A DNA stretch of 64,000 nucleotides from Paramagnetospirillum magneticum AMB-1 (GTDB lineage Bacteria > Pseudomonadota > Alphaproteobacteria > Rhodospirillales > Magnetospirillaceae). Location: assembly GCF_000009985.1 (NCBI RefSeq), contig NC_007626.1, forward strand, positions 2,907,943 to 2,971,942. The letters run 5' to 3'. The notes beneath the pieces are model-generated. The model was not told the DNA's origin. It did not search any database and saw only the letters and a list, made by a program, of their open reading frames with translations. Positions 1-8,096 of this stretch are shown piece after piece. The position numbers were made by a program, and so were the translations under genes. How positions within the stretch are numbered: position 1 is the stretch's first letter; the number at the start of each line of letters is the position of its first letter.

Positions 1-372
1 CACCCGCGCATCGAGAAGCGGCGCCCGGCCTGGAACATTGGCCAGGACGAGATCAAGCTCAAAGACACCATCACTTTCATGGCGGTCAACAGCATCACCC
101 GGAAATGGGAACGCTGCACGACATACGGCGGCTCGCTCGCTGAAAACGCCATCCAGGCCATTGCCCGCGATCTGTTGGCCAATGCCCTGCTCAAGCTCGA
201 GGCGGCCGGGTATCCGGTCGTCATCCATGTTCACGACGAGGCGCTGGCCGAGGTCCGCAAGGGCGTCGGCAGCGTCGACGAGTTCAAATCAATCATGTGC
301 GACACGCCCGCTTGGGCCGCCGGGCTCCCGGTGGCTGCGGCTGGCTGGCGCGGTTCGAGGTATCGGAAATGA
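1..372 (+). CDS. Phage-type DNA polymerase I family, C-terminal end (5' cut by window)
   Basis: The visible 123 residues read in frame from base 1 to a TGA at 370-372. They contain the family A polymerase motif C (VIHVHDEALAEV, about residues 75-87), whose His-Asp-Glu carries a catalytic metal ligand. The end GWRGSRYRK is a typical natural C-terminus of phage DNA polymerases, so the 3' end looks intact. An ATGA at 369-372 overlaps the stop, which is how a translationally coupled next phage gene would start. That next gene, however, is damaged (see the following entry). The likely role is replication of a resident prophage. The start and the exonuclease domain lie outside the window. Confidence 0.75.
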   Translation, partial: HPRIEKRRPAWNIGQDEIKLKDTITFMAVNSITRKWERCTTYGGSLAENAIQAIARDLLANALLKLEAAGYPVVIHVHDEALAEVRKGVGSVDEFKSIMCDTPAWAAGLPVAAAGWRGSRYRK

Positions 373-1306
373 GCAGCAACCCATCTCGTTCGACAGCATC
401 CGCGATCGCTTCCTGTTTAGCTCGGGCCTCGACCATAAGCTGGTGCTGGCAACCAAGGGCCGCGACGGCGTGGCGAAAACGGCAGCGGTTGCCGAGATGA
501 TCGAATTTATCAAGGCCGAGGAGGTGGTCTATATCGCCATCGACCCCTTTGTGTCGATCCACCGCGGCGTCAGCGAGAACGCCAACGAGGAGGTCGAACA
601 GGTCATGGACGCGGTGCGCGACATCGCCCATGGCGCCAATGTGGCGATCGACCTGATTCACCACACTGTCAAGGACCGGGGCGACGACCTCGAGCACCTG
701 GCGGGCAATCTGGCGGTGGCGCGTGGCGCTGGCGCCATTGGTGGCGCGGTGCGCGGCGTCTATACCGTCATCCCCATGGGGCCTAAGTCCGCGGAGGCCG
801 CGGGCATCGAGGAGGAAAAGAGGGGCAACTATGTGCGCCTCGACGTGGGCAGCGGCAATTTGACCGGGAAGTCGGAAAAGCCGATCTGGTTCGAACACAC
901 CGAAACCGACATCAGCGGCAAGAAAGACTCGGTCAAGGGCGCCGATCTGACAGACGTTGGGTGGCGGGTGTCCATGCCGGTGCTGGTCGACGTTGACGCC
1001 TTACGGGGCAACGCGGCCCAGGCGAAACGTGACGCCGAGCTAGATGCTAAGATTAATCTAGCGAGCGCCACAGCTTTGGCGATGCCCCAGACGGGACAAA
1101 GCACCATCGGCGCCCTTGCCATAAAGGTGATGTCGCACACCGGGCTCAAAGAACGGGCGACAGAGGACAAGATAAAGGAACTTATCGGCAGCGGGTTCAC
1201 ATGGCCCGTTGGGCGACAAGTATGGAAGCTGACTCAGGATAAGCAAGGCCGGCACAAAAGCGCCCCCGTGATCGTAAAACTGACCCGCGAGGACGTTTCG
1301 CAATGA
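373..1306 (+). pseudogene. RepA-like AAA ATPase (AAA_25 type), N-terminal half missing
   Basis: From about base 389 the frame encodes RDRFLFSSG, LVLATKGRDG, a Walker B-like strand VVYIAIDPFVSIH and the sensor-like IDLIHHTVK, the middle and end of RepA/AAA_25 replicative helicase-type ATPases of phages and plasmids. The Walker A half that should precede this is absent. The frame simply runs back into the out-of-frame end of the polymerase gene with no sensible start. The ATG at 369, well placed for coupling to the polymerase stop, lies in a different frame. I infer a deletion with its junction at about 375-395. The first in-frame ATG is at 497. Without a P-loop the product should not bind ATP normally. 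The C-terminal part (about 950-1306) looks undamaged. Confidence 0.6.
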
Positions 1307-1526
1307 GCTTCGCAGCCCTTCGCAACGGACGCTTCGCAACCGGGCTTCGCAGCTTCGCAAATACACCCCGTGCGAACTGCGAAGCCGCAGAAACCCTAGC
1401 TTTTAGCGTTCGTTCGCAGCTTCGCAGCGGTGGTCGGTGCGAACACCGCTGCGAACCCCTTATTTTCTGCGGCTTCGCAGCTTCGCAGTCTTCGCAGCCC
1501 CTATAGGGGGTGTGCTCGTCTGCGAA
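1297..1526. repeat. Array of 16 TTCGCA/TGCGAA hexamers
   Basis: TTCGCA occurs on the + strand at 1297, 1309, 1319, 1333, 1346, 1354, 1413, 1421, 1474, 1482 and 1491, and as TGCGAA at 1371, 1378, 1438, 1450 and 1521. Many copies extend to GCTTCGCAG. Three pairs sit exactly 8 bases apart (1346/1354, 1413/1421, 1474/1482). Other spacings range from 7 to 35, so this is not a CRISPR. The array fills the stretch between the ATPase remnant and the next phage gene. It could be an iteron-like replication site, a regulator-binding cluster, or a simple repeat expansion. A 67-codon open frame across it is made of the repeats and is not called as a gene. Confidence 0.8.
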
Positions 1527-1572
1527 GCACTCGCCGACCCCCAGGGCAACCCGATCGAGAGGAGATCACCAG

Positions 1573-2106
1573 ATGTCAAGACGTGGCCGAAAGAGAAACG
1601 CCAACGTGGCCCGTGAAACAAACGGCCGGGCCAAGCGGACCCAGCCGCAACAGATCATGCCCGACGCTGGCTTGGCCCAACGCGCCGTCATGCTGGGGCT
1701 GGACCCCGCCAGTTTGACCAGGCATGGTTCCGCTGCCGTTGCGGCGATCTGCGCCGACGCCACTGCCGGAACCGCCCTCGGCCGCATCGCCTATCGCTAT
1801 TTCGCCGACGGCACCCGCCAGCGGCGCACGGGCGTCTTCGACTATCGGCTCGAGGCATGGATCACCACCGACATGGAAGCGGCCGCCGAGGCATATCGGG
1901 CGCTTTGGGTTCGGTGGTATCGGGCGCTTGGTCTGCCGCGGCGTCATCCCCAGGGCCAGCAATTCGAGCGGGTGCCCTCCGGCGAGGACGCCGTCGACGA
2001 TCTCCGCGACTATGGCGGCCTGTTCGATCGGATGACCGCGGTCGAGAACGCCCTCGCCGCCTGTGGTCATGCGAGCCCAGGCCGCCAGGGCGGCAAGAAT
2101 GCCTAG
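1573..2106 (+). CDS. Hypothetical phage protein
   Basis: The gene encodes 177 residues and I do not recognise the family. The start at 1573 is chosen because GAGAGGAGATCACC gives a good ribosome binding site just before ATG; the open frame itself extends upstream into the repeat array. The N-terminus is very basic (RRGRKRNANVARE, then RAKRTQ), the middle is alpha-helical and aromatic (WITTD..., YRALWVRWYRALG), and no catalytic motif is evident. It lies between replication genes and a terminase fragment, where a small terminase subunit or packaging accessory protein often sits, but nothing in the sequence proves that. Its 3' end overlaps the terminase-tail fusion, near a suspected deletion junction. 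Confidence 0.5.
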   Translation: MSRRGRKRNANVARETNGRAKRTQPQQIMPDAGLAQRAVMLGLDPASLTRHGSAAVAAICADATAGTALGRIAYRYFADGTRQRRTGVFDYRLEAWITTDMEAAAEAYRALWVRWYRALGLPRRHPQGQQFERVPSGEDAVDDLRDYGGLFDRMTAVENALAACGHASPGRQGGKNA

Positions 2107-4435
2107 TTTTGAGGCATCCTTTCGCAATCTGTACCTAAACCAACGAGTTGACAGCCAAAGCCCGTTGATTGCTCGCTCGGAGTGGATGGCCTGCATGAGC
2201 CAGGACACGATCGCCGATGGCGAGGCGATTTATCTGGCCCTCGACCTTTCGTCGACCACCGACTTGACTGCGTTGGTGGCGGTGTCGGCCGAGCCCACAG
2301 CCGACCGGGCGCTCGCCTGGTTTTGGAAGCCTGGCGACCTGTTGGACGACCACGAAACTCGGGACCGGGCGCCATACCGGCGCTGGGCGGCCGAGGGGCA
2401 CCTCGAAGCACCGCCAGGCCGAGCGGTCGATTACGGTTTCGTCGCCCAGCATAAGCGGTCCAAGCTGGGCGCTACGTCCCCGATCTTCGACAACAAGGTG
2501 TATTTCACCAGCGGAGATGCGCTGTACGCCTTTGGCTTGACCAGCACGGCACTCTACCGTGACCCGTCCGCGTGGTATCACATCTTCTGGAACGGCACGG
2601 GCGTCTACGTCAATGGCACATTGGTCACGGGCACCGGCACCTATACCGCTGCCTCCGTCACCAATCCCCGTCTGGGCTTCGACGGGACCAATTACTTCTC
2701 AGGCTATATGTCCGACTTCGCATTCTGGAACGGCTCCTCGGCCAGTCTCCAGGGCGGCATTTCGGATGCGAATGGAGTGTGGGCGGCTCGCAAGGCTGCT
2801 GCGGGGTATTCGTTCCTGGGCTTCGGCTCGTCTGGCGCTCTCGGCACCGACACCTCTGGCAACGGCAACACCTGGACCGTCAACGGCTCTCCGGTACAGA
2901 CCACGGATACGCCGACGAACAATTACGCGACGTGGAACCCGCTCAAGTGGCTTAGTTCCAGTGGTTTTTCCAACGGCAATCTCACCTTCAATGGGTCTTC
3001 TTCCTGGTCTGATACGACAGCAACAATCGCCCCTCGTTCGGGCAAATGGTACGCCGAAGTCACCATAACAAGCAGCACCGGAGCCAACAGCCTATTCTTA
3101 GGCGTGATGGCGGTGTCCCTGTGTCCGTTCAATTCCGCGCCGTGGCAGAACCAAGCGACAACTTACGCCGTGTGGTATCAGGATGGCGGAAAGATTTGGA
3201 ACAATACCGGCCCCGGCTACAGCGCGGGTGGCTATGTTCAGTCGGGTCTTGCGACGTTAACCGCTGGGAAGGTACTTGGTATTGCACTCGACCTAGACGG
3301 GGGAACTGTTCAATTTTACGTGAACAACGTGGCTCAGGGGACCGCCGTAGCACTTCCATACTCAAGTACTGAGTGGACGTTCTGGACTGAGCAATATACC
3401 GGGTATTACGGCACTGCCAACTTCGGCGCAACCGCCTTCGCCTACACCCCGCCTACCGGCTTCAAGGCCCTCTGCACCGCCAACCTCCCGGCGGTCAGCA
3501 TCAAGAAGCCGTCCGACCACTTCAACACCGTCCTGGCGGCTGGTGCGTCGATCAAGTCTTCCAGCGAGGCGCTGTACACCTATTTCCTCGAATGGATCAA
3601 GGACAGGGCCAACAGCCAGAACCACCAGCTTATCGACACCGTGCGTGGCACCTCTGCCGTCTTGCAGAGCAACACCACGGCTGCCGAGACTACCTACAGC
3701 GCACCTTCGGGGACTTCGGTGGGTTGGGTGTGGAATTCTGGGGCGGCTGCCGTCACCAACAACGCCGGGTCGGTCACCTCCCAGGTAAGCGCTAACCCAA
3801 CGTCTGGGTTCAGCATCGTGACGTGGACGCACACCACGTCTGGAAACTACACCGTTGGCCATGGGCTCGGGGCCACGCCTAAACTGATCGTCCAAAAGAG
3901 TCGGAGTACGGCGCTTAACTGGGACGTGTATCACCCTTCGCTTGCGGCGGGTAATAGGCTCATCCTGAACAGCCCCGCAGCGCAGGGCACGGGCTATTGG
4001 ACCGGCCCCCCCTCGTCTACGACGATCCCGCACCTGACGACTTCCGCGAACAACAACGATTTGATGGTCGCATACTGCTTCGCCGAAATTCCCGGCTACA
4101 GCAAATTCGGTAGCTACACTGGGAACGCCTCCAATGACGGTCCGTTCGTTTACTGTGGGTTCCGGCCGCGATTCATTCTCGTCAAGGATGCCTCTGTTGG
4201 AAATTATTGGAACATCTACGATACGGCTCGAAGTGTTTCCAATCCGGCTTCCGAGCATTTGTTCCCTAACCTCAGTAACTCGGAGCTGACAAATAACAGC
4301 TTCGATATTCTGTCAAACGGGTTCAAAGCCAGAACGACGGGTGGCGACATAAACGCTGCCGACACCTATATCTTCGCAGCCTTCGCTGAACATCCCTTCG
4401 GCGGCAGCAATGTCGCCCCGTGCCCGGCCCGATGA
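2063..4435 (+). CDS. Chimeric ORF: terminase large subunit fragment fused to phage tail/lectin-like protein
   Basis: Residues 12-130 (PSFEASFRNLYLNQRV, IYLALDLSSTTDLTALV, APYRRWAAEGHL, VDYGFVAQ) are the nuclease-domain start of an HK97-type terminase large subunit. The ATPase half before them and the end of the nuclease after them are missing. From about residue 135 the protein changes to phage tail or fibre sequence: a LamG-like jelly roll (DPSAWYHIFWNGTGVYVNG), a SPRY-like domain (about 285-465), and a C-terminal phage domain ending YIFAAFAEHPFGG of the type now called DUF7483. Portal, capsid and most tail genes normally lie between these two. One long frame therefore appears to result from a large in-frame deletion. 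Whether it is translated from the GTG at 2063 or the ATG at 2069 is unknown. Confidence 0.6.
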   Translation: MVMRAQAARAARMPSFEASFRNLYLNQRVDSQSPLIARSEWMACMSQDTIADGEAIYLALDLSSTTDLTALVAVSAEPTADRALAWFWKPGDLLDDHETRDRAPYRRWAAEGHLEAPPGRAVDYGFVAQHKRSKLGATSPIFDNKVYFTSGDALYAFGLTSTALYRDPSAWYHIFWNGTGVYVNGTLVTGTGTYTAASVTNPRLGFDGTNYFSGYMSDFAFWNGSSASLQGGISDANGVWAARKAAAGYSFLGFGSSGALGTDTSGNGNTWTVNGSPVQTTDTPTNNYATWNPLKWLSSSGFSNGNLTFNGSSSWSDTTATIAPRSGKWYAEVTITSSTGANSLFLGVMAVSLCPFNSAPWQNQATTYAVWYQDGGKIWNNTGPGYSAGGYVQSGLATLTAGKVLGIALDLDGGTVQFYVNNVAQGTAVALPYSSTEWTFWTEQYTGYYGTANFGATAFAYTPPTGFKALCTANLPAVSIKKPSDHFNTVLAAGASIKSSSEALYTYFLEWIKDRANSQNHQLIDTVRGTSAVLQSNTTAAETTYSAPSGTSVGWVWNSGAAAVTNNAGSVTSQVSANPTSGFSIVTWTHTTSGNYTVGHGLGATPKLIVQKSRSTALNWDVYHPSLAAGNRLILNSPAAQGTGYWTGPPSSTTIPHLTTSANNNDLMVAYCFAEIPGYSKFGSYTGNASNDGPFVYCGFRPRFILVKDASVGNYWNIYDTARSVSNPASEHLFPNLSNSELTNNSFDILSNGFKARTTGGDINAADTYIFAAFAEHPFGGSNVAPCPAR

Positions 4436-4446
4436 AAGGACCAACT

Positions 4447-4923
4447 ATGGACTGGCATCACCCCTCAATCGGCCTCGTCTCTGCCTCCTCGGGCTTCGTC
4501 CTGGCCGACATTCAATATCCTGGCGGCTGGCTGCGCCAAGCGTCTGACGACGCACGCACCGCCCTAGGCTTCATCCCCACCCGCTGGGAAGCACGGCCCG
4601 ATGACCGGCTGTTCTTCGTCAGCGACACCTACGGCACCATCGAAGATGGTGTCTATGTGGTGCGTTGGAACGCTACCCCGCGTGATCCTAAGGACATTGC
4701 CAAGTCTGTCGCCCTGGCCGAAATCGACCGTCTCGAAAAGAGTATCACTGACCGCATGTGGCGCGAGGATGCTGTTGGTTCCACTGCGCTGATGGAAATC
4801 AAGAGGCAGGACGAGAACGGCGACTGGGTTGTCGATCTGGACGATCCCCGCACCGGCAAGACGGCCACGCAGTATATCGCCTACGTGAACAGCGCGATTG
4901 CGAACATTCGGGCTGGTTTGTGA
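4447..4923 (+). CDS. Hypothetical phage tail-associated protein
   Basis: The gene encodes 158 residues. ATG 4447 follows GAAAGGA at a good distance and lies just downstream of the tail fusion gene. The protein begins with a short region rich in Gly, Ser and aromatic residues (HPSIGLVSASSGFVLADIQ), followed by a charged helical half with phrases such as AKSVALAEIDRLEKSITDRMWRED and a C-terminal helix. It resembles small proteins found right after tail fibre genes, which may act in fibre assembly, but I cannot name the family. Its stop codon overlaps the next start by one base (TGATG), so the genes are probably translated together. Confidence 0.55.
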   Translation: MDWHHPSIGLVSASSGFVLADIQYPGGWLRQASDDARTALGFIPTRWEARPDDRLFFVSDTYGTIEDGVYVVRWNATPRDPKDIAKSVALAEIDRLEKSITDRMWREDAVGSTALMEIKRQDENGDWVVDLDDPRTGKTATQYIAYVNSAIANIRAGL

Positions 4924-5021
4924 TGGCTTGGTTGCTGGCCCCTGTCGCTCTGGTTCTCATGAGCGGCATTGGCCTGGGTGCCTATGCGTTTGGTCGGTAT
5001 GACCGGGAGAATAGGCAATGA
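4923..5021 (+). CDS. 32-residue single-span membrane peptide (prophage)
   Basis: This tiny gene begins at the ATG that overlaps the preceding stop (TGATG, 4921-4925) and ends in a TGA inside the ATGA (5018-5021) that starts the next gene. The peptide is one hydrophobic helix (LLAPVALVLMSGIGLGAYAFG) followed by a charged tail RYDRENRQ. Overlaps at both ends and its place in a phage end cassette make it a believable gene despite its size. A holin-like or spanin-related role is possible but is inference only. Confidence 0.5.
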   Translation: MAWLLAPVALVLMSGIGLGAYAFGRYDRENRQ

Positions 5022-5482
5022 TCCGAAAATTCGGCCAGAAGCTAGGCTATCTGTGGCTTCGCGGCGATACCCGACCCGCGACCATCGCGTCTGTGATGAG
5101 CGGCTATCTGTGGGCGGTATTCTTGCTGTTCCCGGAAGAAACCCTATCTCGCCCGACTTATCGCCACATGGCTGAGGTGATGCCGCAGGATGAGTGTTGG
5201 GCTGGATTGTTCTTGATCGTTGCAAGTCTCCAGCTTTGGAGGCTATATGCCGTAACTACTCGCAAGGCAATTAAGTGGGAATACCTACTAAAGATTATTG
5301 CTTGTGCCATGTGGTCTTTTGTAGGTCTTGCGTGTATGTTCTCGCTGTACCCTCCACCGGCTGCAATGTCGGACACTCTCGTCATTGCCTTTGCTACGTG
5401 GTGGGATTTGCTTCGCTTCGAATATTGCCGAGTCTGCGAAGAGGTAACTTGCCGGTCTGGAGTATGCCCCTATGAGCGGTGA
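5018..5482 (+). CDS. Prophage membrane protein, about four transmembrane segments
   Basis: The gene encodes 154 residues starting at the ATG of an ATGA overlap with the preceding micro-gene. Hydrophobic segments lie at about residues 24-39 (ASVMSGYLWAVFLLF), 59-78 (ECWAGLFLIVASLQLWRL), 90-110 and 115-135. The C-terminus is cysteine-rich (CRVCEEVTCRSGVCP). The coding sequence is less GC-rich than the chromosomal genes nearby, in keeping with phage origin. I do not recognise a family. It overlaps the next gene by 11 bases. Confidence 0.55.
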   Translation: MIRKFGQKLGYLWLRGDTRPATIASVMSGYLWAVFLLFPEETLSRPTYRHMAEVMPQDECWAGLFLIVASLQLWRLYAVTTRKAIKWEYLLKIIACAMWSFVGLACMFSLYPPPAAMSDTLVIAFATWWDLLRFEYCRVCEEVTCRSGVCPYER

Positions 5483-5786
5483 GATCGAAGCGGCGCAGCA
5501 AGCCATCTCCGGCGGGGGCTGGGCTGGCATCTTCACTGGCCTGGGCATCGCGGGCACGGTGGCATACAAGGCGTTCCGGCGCGTCAAGGACGATGGGGAA
5601 GGGGATCGGGACAAGGCCAAGGCCGACGCTCAGAACGACGCCCACATTGCCCATCTGAACTCCGAAATCACGCGGTTGACCGGCGAACTCAAAGAGGTTG
5701 CCGCCGAGGTAAAAACCTTGATTAAGGAGAACTCGGAACTTGCTGCGGCAGCGGCTAAGGCGCAGGCCGAGGCTTTGATTTTGTGA
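5472..5786 (+). CDS. Prophage protein with one membrane span and coiled coil
   Basis: The gene encodes 104 residues. A glycine-rich hydrophobic stretch at about residues 14-32 (GGGWAGIFTGLGIAGTVAY) is followed by a basic patch and a long charged helix (LNSEITRLTGELKEVAAEV, then LIKENSEL) with heptad-like spacing. This build, a short N-terminal anchor plus a periplasmic or cytoplasmic coiled coil, is seen in phage holin-accessory and Rz-like lysis proteins, but there is no sure family match. It is the last phage gene and is followed at once by a strong terminator. Confidence 0.55.
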   Translation: MSGEIEAAQQAISGGGWAGIFTGLGIAGTVAYKAFRRVKDDGEGDRDKAKADAQNDAHIAHLNSEITRLTGELKEVAAEVKTLIKENSELAAAAAKAQAEALIL

Positions 5787-5803
5787 TCCACTTTGTCCTC
5801 AGT

Positions 5804-5835
5804 GGCGCCTACCCTCGTGGTAGGCGCCCTTTTTT
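5804..5835 (+). terminator. Rho-independent terminator of the prophage cassette
   Basis: A perfect 10-bp stem, GGCGCCTACC (5804-5813) with GGTAGGCGCC (5819-5828), closes a 5-base loop and is followed by CTTTTTT. It lies 18 bases after the stop of the last phage gene. Confidence 0.9.
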
Positions 5836-5856
5836 CATGGATTTCCCATGAAAGAA

Positions 5857-5878
5857 GGGCATCGGTTTCCCGATGCCC
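5857..5878 (-). terminator. Rho-independent terminator of actP
   Basis: On the minus strand GGGCATCGG pairs with CCGATGCCC around a 4-base loop and is followed by TTCTTTC. It lies 25 bases downstream of the actP stop. Together with the phage terminator it insulates the two convergent units. Confidence 0.75.
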
Positions 5879-5902
5879 CTCCCTTCAAACCGTATCCATG
5901 CC

Positions 5903-7588
5903 TTAGTGGCTGGCGGCGCCTTCGGCACCCAGGCCGGTCTCGGACCGGATGGACTGGGCTTCGTAGGCGGCGCGTTCAGCCTGAGCCTGCGGGCTGTTGT
6001 CGAGGATCGAGAACAACCAGGAGAAGAAGAAGGCCGCCGGCACCGAGAACAGGGCCGGATAGGCGAACGGGAAGATCTCGGCCTTGAAGCCGAAGCTCTG
6101 CACCCACACCGCCTTGGACAGAACCACCATGATCACCGACATCAGCAGGCCGATCATGCCGCCGAGCACGGCGCCACGGGTGGTCAGGCCGCCCCAGAAC
6201 ATGGACAGCACCAGCACCGGGAAGTTGGCCGAAGCCGCGACCGAGAAGGTGAGCGCCACGATGAACGCCACGTTCTGCTTCTCGAAGACCAGACCCAGCA
6301 GCACGGCGATGATGCCGAGGCCGATGGAGGCGATCTTGGAGACGGTCACTTCCCTGCCTTCGGTGGCTTGGCCGTGCATGATGACGCTGGCGTACAGGTC
6401 GTGCGAAATCGCCGACGCGCCCGCCAGGGTCAGGCCCGACACCACCGCCAGGATGGTGGCGAAGGCCACGGCCGAGATAAAGCCGAGGAACAGGTCACCA
6501 CCGATAGCGTGAGCCAGCCACACCGCGGCCATGTTGTTGCCGCCCTTCAGATCCAGGGAGCCGAGGCCCTTGGTCAGGTATTCCGGATTGGTCGCCACCA
6601 GGGTGATGGCGCCGAAGCCGATGATGAAGGTCAGGATGTAGAAGTAGCCGATGAAGCCGGTGGCATAGAACACCGACTTGCGGGCCTCACGCGCATCGGG
6701 AACGGTGAAGAAGCGCATGAGGATATGGGGCAGGCCGGCGGTGCCGAACATCAGCGCCATGCCCAGCGAGATGGCGTCCACCGGATTGGTGACCAGGGCG
6801 CCCGGCGCCATGATCGCCACCTTCTTGGGATGCACTTCGATGGCCTTGACGAACAGCTTCTCGAACGAGAAGCCGAAATGGCTCATCACGCCGAAGGCGA
6901 TGAAGGTCGCGCCGCCCAGCAGCAGGCAGGCCTTGATGATCTGTACCCAGGTGGTGGCAACCATGCCGCCGAAGGTGACGTAGACCATCATCAGCGCGCC
7001 GACGATCATCACGGCGTAGATGTAGTCCATGCCGAACAGCAGCTTGATCAGCTGGCCAGCACCGACCATCTGGCCGATCAGATAGAAGATCACGACGATC
7101 AGCGAGCCGGTGGCGGCGAAGGTGCGGATCGGCGTGCGGGCAAGGCGATAGCCGCACACGTCGGCGAAGGTGTACTTGCCCAGGTTGCGCAGACGCTCGG
7201 CGATCAGGAACAGGATGATCGGCCAGCCGACCAGCCAGCCCACCGAGAAGATCAGGCCGTCATAGCCCGAGCCGTAGACCAGGGCGGAAATGCCCAGGAA
7301 CGACGCGGCCGACATGTAGTCGCCCGCGATGGCCAGGCCATTCTGGAAACCGGTGATGCCACCGCCGGCGGCGTAGAAGTCGGCGGCGGTCTTGGTGCGT
7401 CCGGCCGCCCAGTAGGTGATGCCCAGGGTCATGCCCACGAAGATCACGAACATGATGATGGCGTGCCAGTTGGTGGCCTGCTTTTCAGCCCCACCCATGT
7501 CGGCGCCGGCCGCCAGGGCGGCGGAGGCCAGGAGCGCCGTGCCGCCGAAGGCGAGCGCGGACGCGATTGCGGTCTTGGTCGTCTTCAT
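5903..7588 (-). CDS. actP: Cation/acetate symporter ActP
   Basis: The gene encodes 561 residues of the sodium:solute symporter family. ActP takes up acetate and other short monocarboxylates across the inner membrane. The N-terminus is a cleavable-looking signal (MKTTKTAIASALAFGGTALL, then AALA), as in known ActP proteins, followed by about 13 hydrophobic segments. Family phrases include DFYAAGGGITGFQNGLAIAG, DYMSAASFLGISALVY, GTAGLPHILMRFFTV and AISHDLYASVI. The ATG at 7588 overlaps the stop of the upstream DUF485 gene (ATGA), the usual yjcH-actP arrangement, so the two are co-translated. The acetyl-CoA synthetase gene often found with them is not in the window. Confidence 0.93.
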   Translation of the reverse strand: MKTTKTAIASALAFGGTALLASAALAAGADMGGAEKQATNWHAIIMFVIFVGMTLGITYWAAGRTKTAADFYAAGGGITGFQNGLAIAGDYMSAASFLGISALVYGSGYDGLIFSVGWLVGWPIILFLIAERLRNLGKYTFADVCGYRLARTPIRTFAATGSLIVVIFYLIGQMVGAGQLIKLLFGMDYIYAVMIVGALMMVYVTFGGMVATTWVQIIKACLLLGGATFIAFGVMSHFGFSFEKLFVKAIEVHPKKVAIMAPGALVTNPVDAISLGMALMFGTAGLPHILMRFFTVPDAREARKSVFYATGFIGYFYILTFIIGFGAITLVATNPEYLTKGLGSLDLKGGNNMAAVWLAHAIGGDLFLGFISAVAFATILAVVSGLTLAGASAISHDLYASVIMHGQATEGREVTVSKIASIGLGIIAVLLGLVFEKQNVAFIVALTFSVAASANFPVLVLSMFWGGLTTRGAVLGGMIGLLMSVIMVVLSKAVWVQSFGFKAEIFPFAYPALFSVPAAFFFSWLFSILDNSPQAQAERAAYEAQSIRSETGLGAEGAASH

Positions 7589-7923
7589 CAGCGGGAATCC
7601 TCGAGAATCTGGCGGTTCATGTCGTCGAACTCGCCATTGGCGCGATAGACATAGATGCCGGTCAGCGCGATGGCCGACAAGATGACGCCGACGCCGATGG
7701 GGAAGCCGATGGTCATCACGCCCGTGCTGGTCAGCAAAGTGCCCAGCCACGCCTTGTTGAAGGCGATCACGGCAATAAAGCCGAAATAGATGATCAGCAT
7801 GATCGCCGACAGCGTCCATGCGAAGGCGTTACGCTTGGCGACCAGCTCCCTGAATTTCGGATTGTTCCGGATGTGCTCGGCGCTCGCGAGATTCGCGGCC
7901 GATGGCTTGCCGTGTGAACTCAT
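7588..7923 (-). CDS. yjcH: DUF485 membrane protein YjcH
   Basis: The gene encodes 111 residues. It has the DUF485 pattern: a short cytoplasmic start with NPKFRELVAKRNAFAW, then two membrane spans (LSAIMLIIYFGFIAVIAF and PIGVGVILSAIALTGIYVY) and a tail IYVYRANGEFDDM. It is the standard partner of ActP and is encoded just before it with a 4-base overlap. ATG 7923 has GGAG seven bases upstream. Its biochemical role is not settled; it is thought to help ActP assemble or function. Confidence 0.9.
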   Translation of the reverse strand: MSSHGKPSAANLASAEHIRNNPKFRELVAKRNAFAWTLSAIMLIIYFGFIAVIAFNKAWLGTLLTSTGVMTIGFPIGVGVILSAIALTGIYVYRANGEFDDMNRQILEDSR

Positions 7924-8096
7924 TAATGCTCCTCCCCTGACGTTGCATGGGTTGCCGCCGAGATTTCCGGCCGGCTTTGTTGGACGCCCCGCTCCCGTCA
8001 GTTGATCGGGGCGAAACACTTCAACAGCAGCGTACAGGAGAAAGATTGCGCCCAGATGACGGTAGAATTAACTCGGGCAGGGCGAAGGGTCAGGGT

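Noticed and set aside
38..372. Upstream part of the 422-codon frame starting at 38
   Set aside because: This part is out of frame with the polymerase gene and low in complexity; only the portion after about 389 shows ATPase similarity.
1297..1526. TTCGCA array as a CRISPR
   Set aside because: The repeat unit is only 6-9 bases, spacing varies from 7 to 35, both orientations occur, and there are no cas genes.
5873..7648. 591-codon plus-strand reading frame across actP
   Set aside because: It is antisense to a well-supported gene, rich in His, Gln and Gly with no family, as expected of high-GC shadow frames.
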